Source: Orbaceae bacterium ESL0721
GTDB lineage: Bacteria > Pseudomonadota > Gammaproteobacteria > Enterobacterales > Orbaceae
Length of the DNA stretch: 64,000 nt
Assembly (NCBI GenBank): GCA_029433365.1
Contig: JAQTHZ010000001.1
Location: forward strand, 682,001 to 746,000
Reading direction: 5' to 3'
Each line of letters begins with the position of its first letter. The first letter of the stretch is position 1. The notes under the pieces were generated by a model that saw nothing but the letters and a program-made list of their open reading frames with translations, ran no database searches and was not told the origin of the DNA. The translations under genes were made by a program, and so were the position numbers. Shown piece by piece: positions 1-10,617 of this stretch.

Positions 1-2037
1 GATCGCGCCATGAAAACTCCCCATAAAATTCCATTACTTTTTGGCTTTGATGTGATACATGGCCACCGCACTGTCTTCCCAATTAATTTAGCTATTGCTG
101 CTACGTGGGATCGTGGTGCTATGAGTGAAGTTGCTGATATTTCAGCTTATGAAGCGACCTCTGATGGTTTAAATATTACATGGGCGCCGATGGTTGATAT
201 TACCCGAGATCCAAGATGGGGGCGTGTTTCCGAAGGGTTTGGTGAAGATCCCTACCTTACGGCTGAAATGGGGCGTATTTTTGTCGAAAAGATGCAGAAA
301 GAGTCATTAACTGATCAGCATTCACTTGTAACAGCGGTAAAACATTTTGCTCAGTATGGTGCCGTGGAAGGTGGGCGTGAATATAATAGTACAGATATGA
401 GTGAACGTAAGATGTTTCAGGAATATTTTGTACCTTATAAAGCGGCTATTGATGCGGGTAGTAAAGTGGTGATGGCGTCACTAGTCACTGTAAATGGCAT
501 TCCAGCTACCTCTAATCGTTGGTTATTAACCGATGTTTTACGTAATCAGTGGCACTTTGATGGTGTTGTAGTGAGTGATCATGGTGCTATTCGTGAGTTA
601 ATCAATCATGGTATAGCGAAAGATCCTAAAGATTCAGTACGGGCTGCAATCCAAGCTGGTATCGATATGAGTATGAATGATGAATACTTTTTGCAATTTA
701 TACCCGGACTTGTTATTGAAGGTGCAATTAGTATTGATGAGATTGATAATGCTGTGCGTCATGTGTTAGAGCTTAAATATGATATGGGTCTATTTAATCA
801 ACCTTATCGTAATTTAGATCCAAACTTTTCAATCAGTGAGATGTTTGCCGATAAGCGTCTCCATCGCACTGAAGCGCGTGATGTTGCAAGACGATCTATT
901 GTCCTTCTGAAAAATAGTAAATTATCGAAAAATGAGTTAGGTGAAGCTACGCCCCTTTTACCACTCTCTAAAGATCAGAAGATTGCAGTTATTGGTCCGT
1001 TAGCTGACTCAAAACGGGATGTTTTAGGGAGCTGGTCTGGCGCGGGACGCTCAGATTTAGCTGTCACACCGCTTGAGGGTTTGCGAAATGTGGCTAGTAG
1101 TCCTGATCTTATCTCTTATGCCTTTGGCGCTAATTTTTCCAGTGATCCTAATCTCTATAAATTCCTGAATCTTTATGGTATGACCACAAAATTCGATGAG
1201 CGAAGTGCAGATGAGATGATTGCTGAAGCTGTTGATAAGGCAAAAAGTGCCGATGTCGTTGTTGCCTTTGTTGGTGAAGCGGCGGGGATGGCACATGAGT
1301 CATCAAGCCGTACTGATCTCTCTTTAGCTACAAGCCAGAAGCAGTTATTATCGGCACTGAAAGAGACCGGTAAACCATTAGTGGTTGTTTTAATGAATGG
1401 TCGTCCTCTTACCGTTTTAGATGAGTATAAACAGGCTGATGCATTGGTTGAGGCTTGGTTCCCAGGTACCGAAGGGGGGAATGCCATTGCGGATGTACTT
1501 TATGGTGATTACAATCCATCGGGTAAACTGCCAATCTCATTTCCGTTAAGTGTCGGTCAAATTCCAGTCTATTATAGCCATCTTAATACCGGTAGACCTC
1601 ATGGAACTGAGAATATGGGGAAATATACCACTTCTTATTTCGATAGTCCAAATGAGCCGTTATTCCCATTTGGTTATGGTCTTAGCTATAGTGATTTTAA
1701 TGTTGATTTTAGTTTATCGACCAATCAGATGTTACCTGATGGCTATATTGAGGTGATGGCAAATGTTGAGAATCTGGGTGATAGAGCAGGTACGCAAACA
1801 GTTCAGTTCTATCTGCAAGATATCACTGCGTCTATCAGCCGTCCGGTTAAAAGTTTGATCGGTTTTGAGACCATCACATTAGATCCGCATCAAACCCGAG
1901 AGGTAAAATTTGTAATCACACCTGAGATGCTTAAATTCTGGAATGATAAGATGGAGTATGTCGTCGAACCGGGTGATTTTAATCTTTATGTAGGATTTGA
2001 TTCCAATACGAAAAATAGTCAGATGTTTACCTATTAA
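1..2037 (+). CDS. bglX: Periplasmic-type beta-glucosidase, glycoside hydrolase family 3 (5' end outside window)
   Basis: It hydrolyses beta-linked glucosides, and the family member BglX of E. coli is periplasmic. The reading frame is open from base 1 (Asp-Arg-Ala before the first ATG at base 10). That ATG aligns with an internal part of BglX, just before the 'IPLLFGFDVIHG' strand, so roughly the first 90 residues, including any signal peptide, lie upstream of the window. The nucleophile Asp is in VVVSDHGAI (Asp codon 577-579). The GH3 C-terminal alpha/beta sandwich follows (AFVGEAAGMAHESS region) and a fibronectin-III-like domain ends the protein. No frame breaks are seen. BglX-type function is well supported by near-continuous similarity; the natural substrate is not known. 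Confidence 0.92.
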   Translation, partial: DRAMKTPHKIPLLFGFDVIHGHRTVFPINLAIAATWDRGAMSEVADISAYEATSDGLNITWAPMVDITRDPRWGRVSEGFGEDPYLTAEMGRIFVEKMQKESLTDQHSLVTAVKHFAQYGAVEGGREYNSTDMSERKMFQEYFVPYKAAIDAGSKVVMASLVTVNGIPATSNRWLLTDVLRNQWHFDGVVVSDHGAIRELINHGIAKDPKDSVRAAIQAGIDMSMNDEYFLQFIPGLVIEGAISIDEIDNAVRHVLELKYDMGLFNQPYRNLDPNFSISEMFADKRLHRTEARDVARRSIVLLKNSKLSKNELGEATPLLPLSKDQKIAVIGPLADSKRDVLGSWSGAGRSDLAVTPLEGLRNVASSPDLISYAFGANFSSDPNLYKFLNLYGMTTKFDERSADEMIAEAVDKAKSADVVVAFVGEAAGMAHESSSRTDLSLATSQKQLLSALKETGKPLVVVLMNGRPLTVLDEYKQADALVEAWFPGTEGGNAIADVLYGDYNPSGKLPISFPLSVGQIPVYYSHLNTGRPHGTENMGKYTTSYFDSPNEPLFPFGYGLSYSDFNVDFSLSTNQMLPDGYIEVMANVENLGDRAGTQTVQFYLQDITASISRPVKSLIGFETITLDPHQTREVKFVITPEMLKFWNDKMEYVVEPGDFNLYVGFDSNTKNSQMFTY

Positions 2038-2045
2038 TGTTTGTT

Positions 2046-2290
2046 AGTTAAAAGACTAGTTAAACAATTAGTTAAATGATTAGTTAAATAACTTAGTTAA
2101 ATAACTTAGTTAAAAGATAGGTTGATGATAACAGTGGTAAAGTGACTGTTATCATCATCCTCAATAACTTGTTTCATTAACAAACAGTTTTATTAATAGA
2201 CAGTTTTATTAATAGACAGTTCCATTAACAAATAGTTTATTAATAAATAATTTCATTAATAAACTGTTTCATTAACCTGTTTTTAATGAG
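2046..2290. repeat. AT-rich spacer of degenerate short tandem repeats
   Basis: The gap between bglX and the cardiolipin synthase gene consists of two decayed tandem arrays. One is built from variants of TTAGTTAAATAA (about 2050-2115). The other is built from variants of ATTAATAGACAGTTTT and ATTAACAAACAG (about 2175-2280). No gene is visible. A ribosome-binding site (GAGGG, 2288-2292) for the next gene follows. Similar arrays occur in other gaps of this window. Confidence 0.6.
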
Positions 2291-2305
2291 GGATTAATAG
2301 ACGCT

Positions 2306-4018
2306 ATGACGACGTTTTTTATTATCATTGGCACTTTTATTTTTGCCTCGCTTATATCACTCTACAGCTATGGACGTTTTAGTCGACGTGCTAAAGGTGC
2401 TCCTAGTTATTCATTACCCATTCAACCTGATCATACAATACTCGATCGCTCATTTAATCAAATTCAGTTAACTCATCCAGATCAGAGTGGTTTAATGTTG
2501 ATTCCAAGCGATCTAGATGCGTTTGCAATACGCCAATTAACCGCACGTAATGCGGGGCGCAGTTTAGATCTGCAATACTATATCTGGCATGATGATTTAA
2601 CTGGTCGGCTGCTTGGAGTTGAGATCCTAAAGGCAGCTGATCATGGTGTTCGTGTCCGTATCCTGCTTGATGATATGAATACCCATAATAGCCATATTTT
2701 GGCAGTCTTAAATCTCCACCCTAATATTGAAATTCGACTCTTTAATCCGACACGTTCGCGCTCTAAAAGCATAATGCGTGGCATTGAGATGTTATTACGG
2801 TTTTTTAGTGTAAATAGGCGGATGCATAATAAGTTATGGATTGTTGATGGTCGATTAACTGTTGTGGGTGGGCGTAATATTGGTAATGAGTATTTTGGCG
2901 CTGCAGATGATCGTAACTTTTTTGATATTGATTTAGCGATTACTGGCCATGCAGTAGCCGAAGCATCGTCCATTTTTGACACGTTTTGGAACAGTAATGC
3001 AGTAATTCCGATCAAAGCATTGATGTTTGTCAAAGATGATGCATTAAATGCTCTACGTAGGCAGATCGATCAAAAACAGTCAACTGGTGCTGCTGCTACC
3101 TATTTACAACGCATATCACAATCATCAACTCTGCTCTCGCTTTTTGAAGAGGGGGGTATTTTTAATAACAGCTGTAGTGATCAGTCTCGCATTAGTCAGA
3201 GTATCAATAATTTTAGTACTAATAACAATAGTACTAATAACCATAGTACTAATAACAATAGTTTAAATGATCATAGTAACGGTGACCAACATAATGAAAG
3301 ATTAACCTGCCCGCTATATTGGAGTAATAATGTTCATATTATCTCTGATCCACCCGAGAAGGCATATAGAAAAAGGCGTGATGAGTGGTTACTAAAAAAA
3401 TTGCTGCCAATTCTTGGGCAGTCACGTAAAACATTACGTATCATCTCCCCCTATTTTGTTCCCGGAAAAATAGGGGTAAGCAAATTTACTAATTTGCGAC
3501 AATTGGGGGTTGATGTTGAGATTTTAACCAACTCTCTGGTTACTAATGATGTTTTAATGGCGCATGGTGGTTATGCACCTTATCGGATTCCGCTGCTGAA
3601 AGCGGGTGTTAAAATTTATGAGTTACGCCCATTTGGTAAAACTGAGAAAAAATTGATAGGTTCAAGCGGTGCAAGTTTGCATACCAAGGCTTTTTTAGTT
3701 GATAGTAAGATTGGCTTTGTCGGTTCATTTAATTTTGATCCCCGTTCAGCAAATTTAAATAGTGAGATGGGGATCTTATTTGAAGATCCAGATATTATGC
3801 GCGCTTTACAGAGGGAGTTTGAGTTACGTAGCAGTCAAGATTTTAGTTACCAACTCTCATTAAAACCGAATAATGGTTCAAAGAAGGCAAAAATCTATTG
3901 GCAAGGGTTAGATTGTCAAAACCACTTTAAAGTGTGGTCTTATGACCCAGAGAGTAAGTGGTGGCAGCGCATTTTAACCAAGATTATTGCAAAATTACCT
4001 ATTGAATCGCAACTGTAG
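2306..4018 (+). CDS. clsC: Cardiolipin synthase, phospholipase D superfamily (ClsC-like)
   Basis: It joins phospholipid head groups to make cardiolipin at the inner membrane. An N-terminal membrane segment (about residues 2-20) precedes two PLD domains. The HKD motifs are HNKLWIVDGRLTVVGGRN (about residue 172) and LHTKAFLVDSKIGFVGSFN (about residue 455). The sequence DLQYYIWHDDLTGRLL and the arrangement around the first HKD match E. coli ClsC (YmdC). At 570 residues it is longer than ClsC (about 473). The extra length is the membrane anchor and a low-complexity Asn/Ser/Thr insert between the two PLD halves (about residues 300-330), encoded by a 15-bp tandem repeat. E. coli clsC is paired with ymdB, which is absent here. 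ClsC identity rather than another PLD enzyme is probable, not certain. Confidence 0.85.
   Translation: MTTFFIIIGTFIFASLISLYSYGRFSRRAKGAPSYSLPIQPDHTILDRSFNQIQLTHPDQSGLMLIPSDLDAFAIRQLTARNAGRSLDLQYYIWHDDLTGRLLGVEILKAADHGVRVRILLDDMNTHNSHILAVLNLHPNIEIRLFNPTRSRSKSIMRGIEMLLRFFSVNRRMHNKLWIVDGRLTVVGGRNIGNEYFGAADDRNFFDIDLAITGHAVAEASSIFDTFWNSNAVIPIKALMFVKDDALNALRRQIDQKQSTGAAATYLQRISQSSTLLSLFEEGGIFNNSCSDQSRISQSINNFSTNNNSTNNHSTNNNSLNDHSNGDQHNERLTCPLYWSNNVHIISDPPEKAYRKRRDEWLLKKLLPILGQSRKTLRIISPYFVPGKIGVSKFTNLRQLGVDVEILTNSLVTNDVLMAHGGYAPYRIPLLKAGVKIYELRPFGKTEKKLIGSSGASLHTKAFLVDSKIGFVGSFNFDPRSANLNSEMGILFEDPDIMRALQREFELRSSQDFSYQLSLKPNNGSKKAKIYWQGLDCQNHFKVWSYDPESKWWQRILTKIIAKLPIESQL
3208..3275 (+). repeat. 15-bp in-frame tandem repeat inside the cardiolipin synthase gene
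   Basis: Units of the form AGTACTAATAACAAT (with AAC/CAT variants) repeat about four times and encode Ser-Thr-Asn-Asn-Asn/His. The unit is a multiple of three, so copy-number change would alter the linker length without breaking the frame. It lies between the two catalytic halves of the enzyme. Confidence 0.8.
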
Positions 4019-4089
4019 TGATTGTAGTTCTTAATTTTTAGTAGTTAAGATCATTAATATAGTGGTTAATAACATCTAAAAGATAATAA

Positions 4090-4129
4090 ATTATTACTAT
4101 TACGATCTTAAGATCGTAATAGTAATAAT
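4090..4129. terminator. 40-bp perfect palindrome between convergent genes
   Basis: Bases 4090-4109 are the exact reverse complement of 4110-4129, with no spacer (centre CTT|AAG). It sits between the ends of the rightward cardiolipin synthase gene (4018) and the leftward ybbJ (4200). The position suggests a bidirectional terminator. It lacks a clear U-tract, and the hairpin would lose a few bases at its tip. Confidence 0.6.
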
Positions 4130-4199
4130 AGAAAACAAAATAGATCGATTAAGTTGGTAAACGAGTTTTTGTTAGTAGTTTAATATAACAGGTTATTTA

Positions 4200-4664
4200 C
4201 TAATCACATTTCTCAACTTTTAGCGTTAATCCATCAACATCGACCACGCGTACTGGCGTGCCACTAGGCAGATTTTCACGACAGCTTGCTGACCAGCTTC
4301 CATCTTTAATTTTGACTCTACCAGAACCATTGATGATAGGTTCAACAACTATCGTCTTAACACCTATTAACGCTTTTTGTGGCTGATTTAACGTCTCTGT
4401 TTTTCTACTTTTATGGTCAAACTTGGTTAACCATAGCCACCATAAGTAGGCGGATATAAGCGTTAAACAGGCGAAGATTACCCATAATACAGTCCAAAAG
4501 AGTGGCGCAATTAAGGCAATAAGACCGGTTAAAATAGCGGCAACGCCGCTCCAAAGTGCATACCCATTTGCGCCAAAAAGTTCACAAAGAAGTAGAATGC
4601 CACCAAGTGCTAAAAAGAAATAGCTAGGTGATTGATAAAGTGTAGATAAAAATTCAGCCATCAT
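4200..4664 (-). CDS. ybbJ: NfeD-family inner-membrane protein, partner of QmcA
   Basis: A 154-residue protein with three hydrophobic segments (about residues 14-30, 35-55 and 58-80) and a C-terminal soluble OB-fold-like NfeD domain (about 95-152). This is the layout of short NfeD proteins. It starts 5 bp after the stop of qmcA, so the two are surely co-transcribed. The qmcA-ybbJ pair is conserved in enterobacteria, where the NfeD partner is thought to act with the SPFH protein in membrane microdomain or protein quality control. Exact function is not known. Confidence 0.88.
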   Translation of the reverse strand: MMAEFLSTLYQSPSYFFLALGGILLLCELFGANGYALWSGVAAILTGLIALIAPLFWTVLWVIFACLTLISAYLWWLWLTKFDHKSRKTETLNQPQKALIGVKTIVVEPIINGSGRVKIKDGSWSASCRENLPSGTPVRVVDVDGLTLKVEKCD

Positions 4665-4669
4665 TTATG

Positions 4670-5581
4670 CTACTGTTTTGCGTTATTAATAAGTTCAGCT
4701 ATTCCGCCAATACTACCCATTAAATTAGAAGCATCAAGCGGCATCATGATTACTTTACTATTAGTTGCGCTACCGATCTCTTTTAATGCATCGGTATATT
4801 TTTGCGCGACAAAGTAGTTAATGGCGTTAATATTGCCTGCTGCAATTGCTTCAGAAACCATTTGCGTCGCTTTAGCTTCAGCTTCTGCGGCACGCTCGCG
4901 CGCTTCAGCTTGCAGGAAGGCTGCCTGCCTTTCACCTTCTGCTTTTAAAATTTCAGACTGTTTTTCACCTTCAGAGCGTAATATTGCCGCTTGTCGAATA
5001 CCTTCAGCTTCAAGGATCTCAGCACGTTTATTACGTTCAGCCTTCATCTGCGCGTTCATTGCAGCAATAAGTTCAGCAGGTGGACGGACATCACGGATCT
5101 CAATACGGGTAATTTTAATTCCCCATGGACTTGTCGCTTCATCAACAATACTTAATAGTCTTGAGTTGATGTGATCACGTTGTGAAAGCATTTCATCAAG
5201 TTCCATGCTACCCAGTACGGTACGGATGTTGGTCATCATAAGATTGATAACTGCACGATCAAGTTGATTCACTTGGTAAGCAGCTTTTGCTGCATCTTGT
5301 ACTTGAATAAAGCAGACGGCATCAATCTGTACATTGGCGTTATCCTTTGAGATCACCTCTTGCGATGGAATATCTAAAACCTGTTCCATCATATTAATTT
5401 TACGACCAATATCATCCATAAATGGGGTGATAATATTAAGACCTGGTTCAAGGGTGTGGGTATATTTCCCAAAACGCTCAATTGTGTATTGGTAACCTTG
5501 TGGCACAATAATTAAAGTTTTATATACAATTGCTAAAGCTACTAATACGATTATTCCGATTACGATATAAAAAACTGGCAT
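4670..5581 (-). CDS. qmcA: SPFH/band-7 membrane protein QmcA
   Basis: A 303-residue stomatin/prohibitin-like protein. It has one N-terminal transmembrane segment (about residues 3-22), then the band-7 domain starting at [22 protein letters not shown]. An Ala/Glu-rich coiled coil follows (about residues 180-240: repeated '[12 protein letters not shown]' and '[11 protein letters not shown]' units) that mediates oligomerisation. The E. coli homologue forms large membrane assemblies and interacts with the FtsH protease system. It is the first gene of a two-gene unit with ybbJ. The start at 5581 is chosen because the hydrophobic segment follows at once, as in the family. Confidence 0.92.
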   Translation of the reverse strand: MPVFYIVIGIIVLVALAIVYKTLIIVPQGYQYTIERFGKYTHTLEPGLNIITPFMDDIGRKINMMEQVLDIPSQEVISKDNANVQIDAVCFIQVQDAAKAAYQVNQLDRAVINLMMTNIRTVLGSMELDEMLSQRDHINSRLLSIVDEATSPWGIKITRIEIRDVRPPAELIAAMNAQMKAERNKRAEILEAEGIRQAAILRSEGEKQSEILKAEGERQAAFLQAEARERAAEAEAKATQMVSEAIAAGNINAINYFVAQKYTDALKEIGSATNSKVIMMPLDASNLMGSIGGIAELINNAKQ

Positions 5582-5679
5582 AGTTCCATTCCATTAATGT
5601 TATAAAAAGGGCACTATTTTAAATGATAAAAGTTAATTTAAATAGTGGAATATTTTCATTGTTTACAATGTAAAGCAAT

Positions 5680-7032
5680 TTATAGATCATCTTTATAGGT
5701 TGACTGCTCCGACTCCTCTAAAGCTACTAATGCTAACTCCTCTTTTATTGGTTTTTTCACAGGTACACCTAACTCCCTAAATCGTTCGACTTGCCCTAAT
5801 ATATTGCCGCGACCTTTTGCGAGCTTATTTAGCGAATTATGGTAGGTTTGCTGCGCTTTCTCTAAAGAGCTACCTAGTAACTCCATATCATCAATAAAAA
5901 GTCGCATTTTGTCGTAGAGTTTAGCTGCGCGTTCCGCAATCTGTTTAGCATTTTGGTTTTGATTCTCAAAACGCCAAAGATTATGGATTGTTCGCAGTGC
6001 AACTAGCAGTGTTGAGGGGCTGACAAGCATGATATTTTGATTTAGTGCATCATTAATTAACGCCGGATCATGTTCTATAGCACTTAAAAAAGCGGGTTCG
6101 ACGGGTATAAACATTAGGATATAGTCAAGAGAGTTAATCCCATTTAATTTATGGTAATCTTTCTGGCTAAGCTGTTTAAGGTGCGTTCGCACCGCAGCAA
6201 GGTGCTCTGTCAGCGCTTTAGCTCGTGTGGTTTCATCTTCACTATTAAAGTAGCGTTCATATGCAATTAAGGTCATTTTAGAATCAATTACTACATCGCC
6301 ACCTTGTGGTAAATGAACAATGACATCTGGCTGCATCCGCTTATGATCATCACTAGTTAAACTCACTTGGGTTTGATACTCATAACCGTTACGGAGACCT
6401 GCATTTTCGAGGATCTGGTTTAAAATAAATTCGCCCCAATTGCCTTGTAGTTTATTATTCCCTTTTAATGCATTAGTGAGGTTGTTCGCTTCACGGCTCA
6501 TCTGCTCATTAAGCTGTTGTAGATTACGAATCTCATAAGTGAGTGTGTGTCGCTCTTTTGCCTCTTGCCCAAAACTCTCTTGTACCTGTTTTTTGAATCC
6601 ATCTAACTGCTCCTTAAGCGGAGAGAGTAGGTGGTGTAGACTTTGCCGATTTTGCTCCTCAATCTGGCGGTTATTATTGGCAAATATTCGGTTTGCTAGG
6701 TTTTCAAATTGGGTAGTGAGTCTTAGCTCACTCTGCTCTAGTAGCCGTTGGCGTTCACCAGTTGCAAAAAGTGTCTCTTCTAGCCTTGTTTTTAGCTCAC
6801 TAATTTTAACTGTCTGATCTAAATTTTGCTGTTTATATTGTTCTAACTCATTTTGGAGGGTTGTTCGCTCCACTAATAAGCGCTGACTACTATTTTCGCT
6901 CTGCTCTAACTTTAGCGCGAAAAGTTTGTGCAGGCTGTTAAGGGAAAATTGAGCTCTTAACCATAAAAGTAGCAGTAGCAGTGTAAATAGACCGAGGGTA
7001 ATTATGCCAATTAATGTTAAATCTAGATTCAT
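5680..7032 (-). CDS. rmuC: DNA recombination limiting protein RmuC
   Basis: A 450-residue protein. It has an N-terminal membrane anchor (about residues 5-26), a long Gln/Glu/Leu-rich coiled coil (about 30-190), and the RmuC domain from GNWGEFILNQILENAGL to about residue 415. The PD-(D/E)XK-like core is visible in PDVIVHLPQGG and VVIDSKMTL. In E. coli, loss of RmuC raises inversion between short inverted repeats, and it is proposed to be a nuclease. The gene starts 2 bp after the stop of epmA, so it belongs to the opgG-opgH-epmA-rmuC run. This repeat-rich region would be a relevant substrate for it, but that is only context. Confidence 0.92.
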   Translation of the reverse strand: MNLDLTLIGIITLGLFTLLLLLLWLRAQFSLNSLHKLFALKLEQSENSSQRLLVERTTLQNELEQYKQQNLDQTVKISELKTRLEETLFATGERQRLLEQSELRLTTQFENLANRIFANNNRQIEEQNRQSLHHLLSPLKEQLDGFKKQVQESFGQEAKERHTLTYEIRNLQQLNEQMSREANNLTNALKGNNKLQGNWGEFILNQILENAGLRNGYEYQTQVSLTSDDHKRMQPDVIVHLPQGGDVVIDSKMTLIAYERYFNSEDETTRAKALTEHLAAVRTHLKQLSQKDYHKLNGINSLDYILMFIPVEPAFLSAIEHDPALINDALNQNIMLVSPSTLLVALRTIHNLWRFENQNQNAKQIAERAAKLYDKMRLFIDDMELLGSSLEKAQQTYHNSLNKLAKGRGNILGQVERFRELGVPVKKPIKEELALVALEESEQSTYKDDL

Positions 7033-7034
7033 AA

Positions 7035-8036
7035 TTAGGCTCTCTCAAAAGTAAACGCGATAACCTCTGCAAGGGATTTTGCCGAGATTGCGAGCATAAT
7101 TAAACGATCTAAACCAACGGCGACACCAGCACAGTCAGGTAGTCCAGCTGCCATAGCAGCAAGGAGTTTGGTATCGATGATCTGTTGATCATAACCATGT
7201 TCAACTCGTAACTGGTTATCATGCTCAAAGCGGGCTTGCTGCTCTTTGGCATTGGTTAACTCTTTAAAACCATTAGCAAGTTCAACCCCTTTGAAATAGA
7301 ATTCAAAACGACTCGCTACACGGTGATCTTTTTGGTTAATCTCTGCAAGAGCTGCTTGCGTGGCGGGGAAATTGTAGATTGCAACCGGCCTCTCTTGACC
7401 GATATGGGGTTCAACACCAAAAGTGAAGAGTGTTTGAAGAAGTGTATCATGATCAATATTGGTCGTATCAAAACCGATATCTAAACAATTGATAGCAGCA
7501 ACTAACTGTTCACGATTTGCAGTAAGTGGATCGAGGTTAAGGTGATCTATAAAAGCGTTTTGGTATGATAGCCGCTCTGCAGCTTTGCAACCCAAAATCA
7601 GTTGCAGTAGTTCATCTACCTCATTAATCATCTGATCCATATCAAATTGGGTACGGTACCACTCTAACATTGTAAATTCAGGATTGTGGTAACGGCTAAC
7701 CTCTTCATGGTTACGAAAACATTTACTGATCTGGTATATAGAACCCGATCCAGCAGCAAGTAACCTTTTCATATGGTATTCGGGGCTCGTTACTAATGAG
7801 AATTTATTAGCGAAGTGATCTGCTCCTTCTGAATGGATTAGATCCGTCACGGTTTCACCCGGTTTTAAGTAGCGGGTATGAAATGAGCTTAGATGAAGAT
7901 CTGTTACTGCATAATGGCTTAATATCGGTGTCTCCACCTCAAGGATTCCCCGATCAGCAAAAAATTCCCGAACTTGTGAAATAATTTTGGCTCGTTTGAT
8001 TAAATTTGTTGTAGATGCAGTTGGTTGCCAACTCAT
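7035..8036 (-). CDS. epmA: Elongation factor P (R)-beta-lysine ligase EpmA
   Basis: It is a lysyl-tRNA-synthetase-like enzyme that attaches beta-lysine to EF-P. The class II core is complete. [34 protein letters not shown] (motif 2 region) and [12 protein letters not shown] (motif 3) all match E. coli EpmA (325 residues; 333 here). I chose the ATG at 8036 (MSWQPTAST) rather than an in-frame ATG 45 bp upstream. The family starts there, and this ATG overlaps the opgH stop as ATGA, which implies coupled translation. The coupling to opgH is not the usual enterobacterial neighbourhood. Confidence 0.93.
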   Translation of the reverse strand: MSWQPTASTTNLIKRAKIISQVREFFADRGILEVETPILSHYAVTDLHLSSFHTRYLKPGETVTDLIHSEGADHFANKFSLVTSPEYHMKRLLAAGSGSIYQISKCFRNHEEVSRYHNPEFTMLEWYRTQFDMDQMINEVDELLQLILGCKAAERLSYQNAFIDHLNLDPLTANREQLVAAINCLDIGFDTTNIDHDTLLQTLFTFGVEPHIGQERPVAIYNFPATQAALAEINQKDHRVASRFEFYFKGVELANGFKELTNAKEQQARFEHDNQLRVEHGYDQQIIDTKLLAAMAAGLPDCAGVAVGLDRLIMLAISAKSLAEVIAFTFERA

Positions 8037-10417
8037 TGTGTAGCCTCGGTTTGAATCTTGTTTGCTATCTCTGCTTCCCATACCTGAAATAGAGGTTGAT
8101 AGTTATCTTGGTGTTGCCAAATATGGGTATGTAGAGCGGATAATAGTCTAGGATCCTCTAAAATAGTTAACTCTCTCTCTTTGCTTAAGGTTTGCAGATC
8201 GCAATCGAGGTAACTTTGTAGTTGATCACTCTGTTTTGTTTTAGGGTTATGCCTTGAAGTTGAGAGCGCACAAACGAGTGCGTTATATATGGGATCAACT
8301 AAAGCCATAATAAAACCGTGTTCGAAGAGTGATCTCTCTATTTTTGGTAGATAGATACCTGTTTCGACAACTGCTTTAGCTGGTTTTGTCTCTTCAGGTG
8401 TTAGAAAGAGTCCGCGTTTTTTAGCCAGCAATCCCAAGCTTGATAATCCAGAGATACGAATAACAAAAGGTGAGATGGTCAATGGCACTAAGATAGCAAT
8501 ATACCATAACGTGAATTGCGGATTTAACCAGATAATGATTGCAAGCCAAACAATGCCTAATAGTGAGAGCGACCAGCAAAAATAGAACGATTCGCTCCAT
8601 GTTAGTGCATCATCACTTCTTGAGGGCGATTTCCACTGAATCTTACTACCTAACCAAGCTTTCAGAACAAATTTACTATGAAAAATCATTCTGATAGGCG
8701 CTAAGATCATCGACCAGATAATCTCGATCAGAATTGATAAGGTTAATTTAACGATACCGCCTACATCTTTTGCACCAGTTTTAACAATTATGATGGCATA
8801 ACTAAATAGTTTCGGTGCAAAAAGTAATATCATGGTGGTAGATAGAAGTTGAATAGCTAAATGTTCATTCCATCTCGGCCAAACAGGATAGAACTGATTA
8901 GGACGTAAAAAATATTGTGGCTCAGAGACATTAAATACGAGTAGTAATAGTGTTGAGAAGATAAGAAAGAGTAACCACAACAGCGAAGAGATATAAGCCA
9001 TTCCACTTGTCGCAAACATCACTCTATGGGTTAGGGTAATGCCACTTTTAAATATAAGATTTAAGTTGAGTAAATTCCCCATACACCAGCGGTTATCCCG
9101 TTTTAGATCTTCAATTAAATTACCGGGAAGCTCTTCATAACTGCCACCCATATTGTAGGCAATCCAGACACCATAACCGGCACGGCGCATTAATGTCGCT
9201 TCAACTAGATCATGAGATAAGATATGAACAGGCTCTTTTCCTCTATTTAGTGGTGAGAGTAAGCAGTGTTCAATAAAGGGTTGTAAGCGAATCATCGCAT
9301 TGTGACCCCAATATTGTGCAGCATCGAGTTGCCAAAAGTGGGTGCCTGAGCAGAAAATATCGGTATAAATTTGGTTAGCAAACTGTTGAATTCGACCATA
9401 AAGCGTTGTCATTCGGACTGCTTTTGGTGGAGATTGTAAAATGCCTGCTTTAGGGTTTAACTCCATCATGGCAATCATCTGTAATATACAATCACCTGTC
9501 ATAATGCTATCGGCATCCAGAATCATCATATATTCATATTGATTACCAAAACGTCGGCAGAAATCATCTATATTGCCACTTTTACGTTTGACACGACGTT
9601 TGCGATGACGATAAAAGATGTTACAGCCATTATCCTCTGACTCTCTCTTTTCCGCATTAAAATCAGCCCACGCTTTAAGTTCATTGACATAGAGATCCGC
9701 ATCGTTGGTATCACTCAAAATATAAAAATCACAACAGTTAGCATGACCAGTTTCAACCAAAGATTGGTATGTTGCACGTAATCCAGCAAAAACACGCGCT
9801 ACATCTTCATTGCAAATAGGCATAACAAGTGCAGTGCGATGTTGGCTTTTAATATGGGCAGCTGGATTTGGGGGAACAGCTATGGTATAGCGATCTCTGC
9901 CCATTATAGTGACAATGAGCCCCATAATACTGGTCCAAAAGCCGATTGAGATCCAACAAAAAAGAATGGCAAAAAGCGTAATAATTATTGCTTGAATAAT
10001 GTAGGGAATGATGCTGATTACAGCAAGTTCAGAATTGAGGTTCCAAGCGGCTATAAAATTGATCTCACTCCAACTTTGATAGGGTAGAAGTGTAGCTAAA
10101 TAGGTGGTACCAAAATAGGTTTGAACTGCGATTAACAGGAGTAGAATAAGACGCCGTAATAGCGCAATAAAATTAAATTTAAGTTTAGATTTTGCGGTAT
10201 AACGCTCACTCCAACTTTGCGGTTTTACGGCAACACGTGCCATTTTGGGGTAGGTAGGCTGCTGCTCTCTTTGGTCATTAAAATTATGAATTTTACCTAT
10301 TTGGCTTAATCGATATTTTAGAAAAGCTAAATAACCTGACTGTGTTGATGATGTTTCTAACTGCTGATATGCCTCTTTTGCTTCAGCAGGAAGGTGGGAA
10401 AAATAATCTTTTTTCAT
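8033..10417 (-). CDS. opgH: Osmoregulated periplasmic glucan glucosyltransferase OpgH
   Basis: An inner-membrane family 2 glycosyltransferase of 794 residues that polymerises UDP-glucose into the beta-1,2 backbone of periplasmic glucans. Two N-terminal membrane segments precede the cytosolic catalytic domain, and several more follow it. Visible catalytic signatures are [11 protein letters not shown] (metal-binding Asp), [14 protein letters not shown], and the product-binding motif [10 protein letters not shown] (QxxRW equivalent). The C-terminal half has about six more membrane segments. It follows opgG after a 200-bp gap that contains a small hairpin (GGTTAC...GTAACC, 10487-10505), which could separate expression of the two. 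The 4-bp ATGA overlap with epmA suggests coupling downstream. Confidence 0.95.
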   Translation of the reverse strand: MKKDYFSHLPAEAKEAYQQLETSSTQSGYLAFLKYRLSQIGKIHNFNDQREQQPTYPKMARVAVKPQSWSERYTAKSKLKFNFIALLRRLILLLLIAVQTYFGTTYLATLLPYQSWSEINFIAAWNLNSELAVISIIPYIIQAIIITLFAILFCWISIGFWTSIMGLIVTIMGRDRYTIAVPPNPAAHIKSQHRTALVMPICNEDVARVFAGLRATYQSLVETGHANCCDFYILSDTNDADLYVNELKAWADFNAEKRESEDNGCNIFYRHRKRRVKRKSGNIDDFCRRFGNQYEYMMILDADSIMTGDCILQMIAMMELNPKAGILQSPPKAVRMTTLYGRIQQFANQIYTDIFCSGTHFWQLDAAQYWGHNAMIRLQPFIEHCLLSPLNRGKEPVHILSHDLVEATLMRRAGYGVWIAYNMGGSYEELPGNLIEDLKRDNRWCMGNLLNLNLIFKSGITLTHRVMFATSGMAYISSLLWLLFLIFSTLLLLVFNVSEPQYFLRPNQFYPVWPRWNEHLAIQLLSTTMILLFAPKLFSYAIIIVKTGAKDVGGIVKLTLSILIEIIWSMILAPIRMIFHSKFVLKAWLGSKIQWKSPSRSDDALTWSESFYFCWSLSLLGIVWLAIIIWLNPQFTLWYIAILVPLTISPFVIRISGLSSLGLLAKKRGLFLTPEETKPAKAVVETGIYLPKIERSLFEHGFIMALVDPIYNALVCALSTSRHNPKTKQSDQLQSYLDCDLQTLSKERELTILEDPRLLSALHTHIWQHQDNYQPLFQVWEAEIANKIQTEATQ

Positions 10418-10617
10418 ATTATCGATTCAGTATCTGTATAGTCATTATTCAAATAGTATTTCGTAGATATACTAGATGTGATTTTAGGTTACCTATGATG
10501 TAACCCAGCTTGATTTTTATTCGAGCAATAGTTTGATCTTATAAAGAAGATGGAGTGAGTAGAAGTTATAATTTATTATTATCTCACTTTTAACATCCCT
10601 CTGTTTTAATATGTAAT

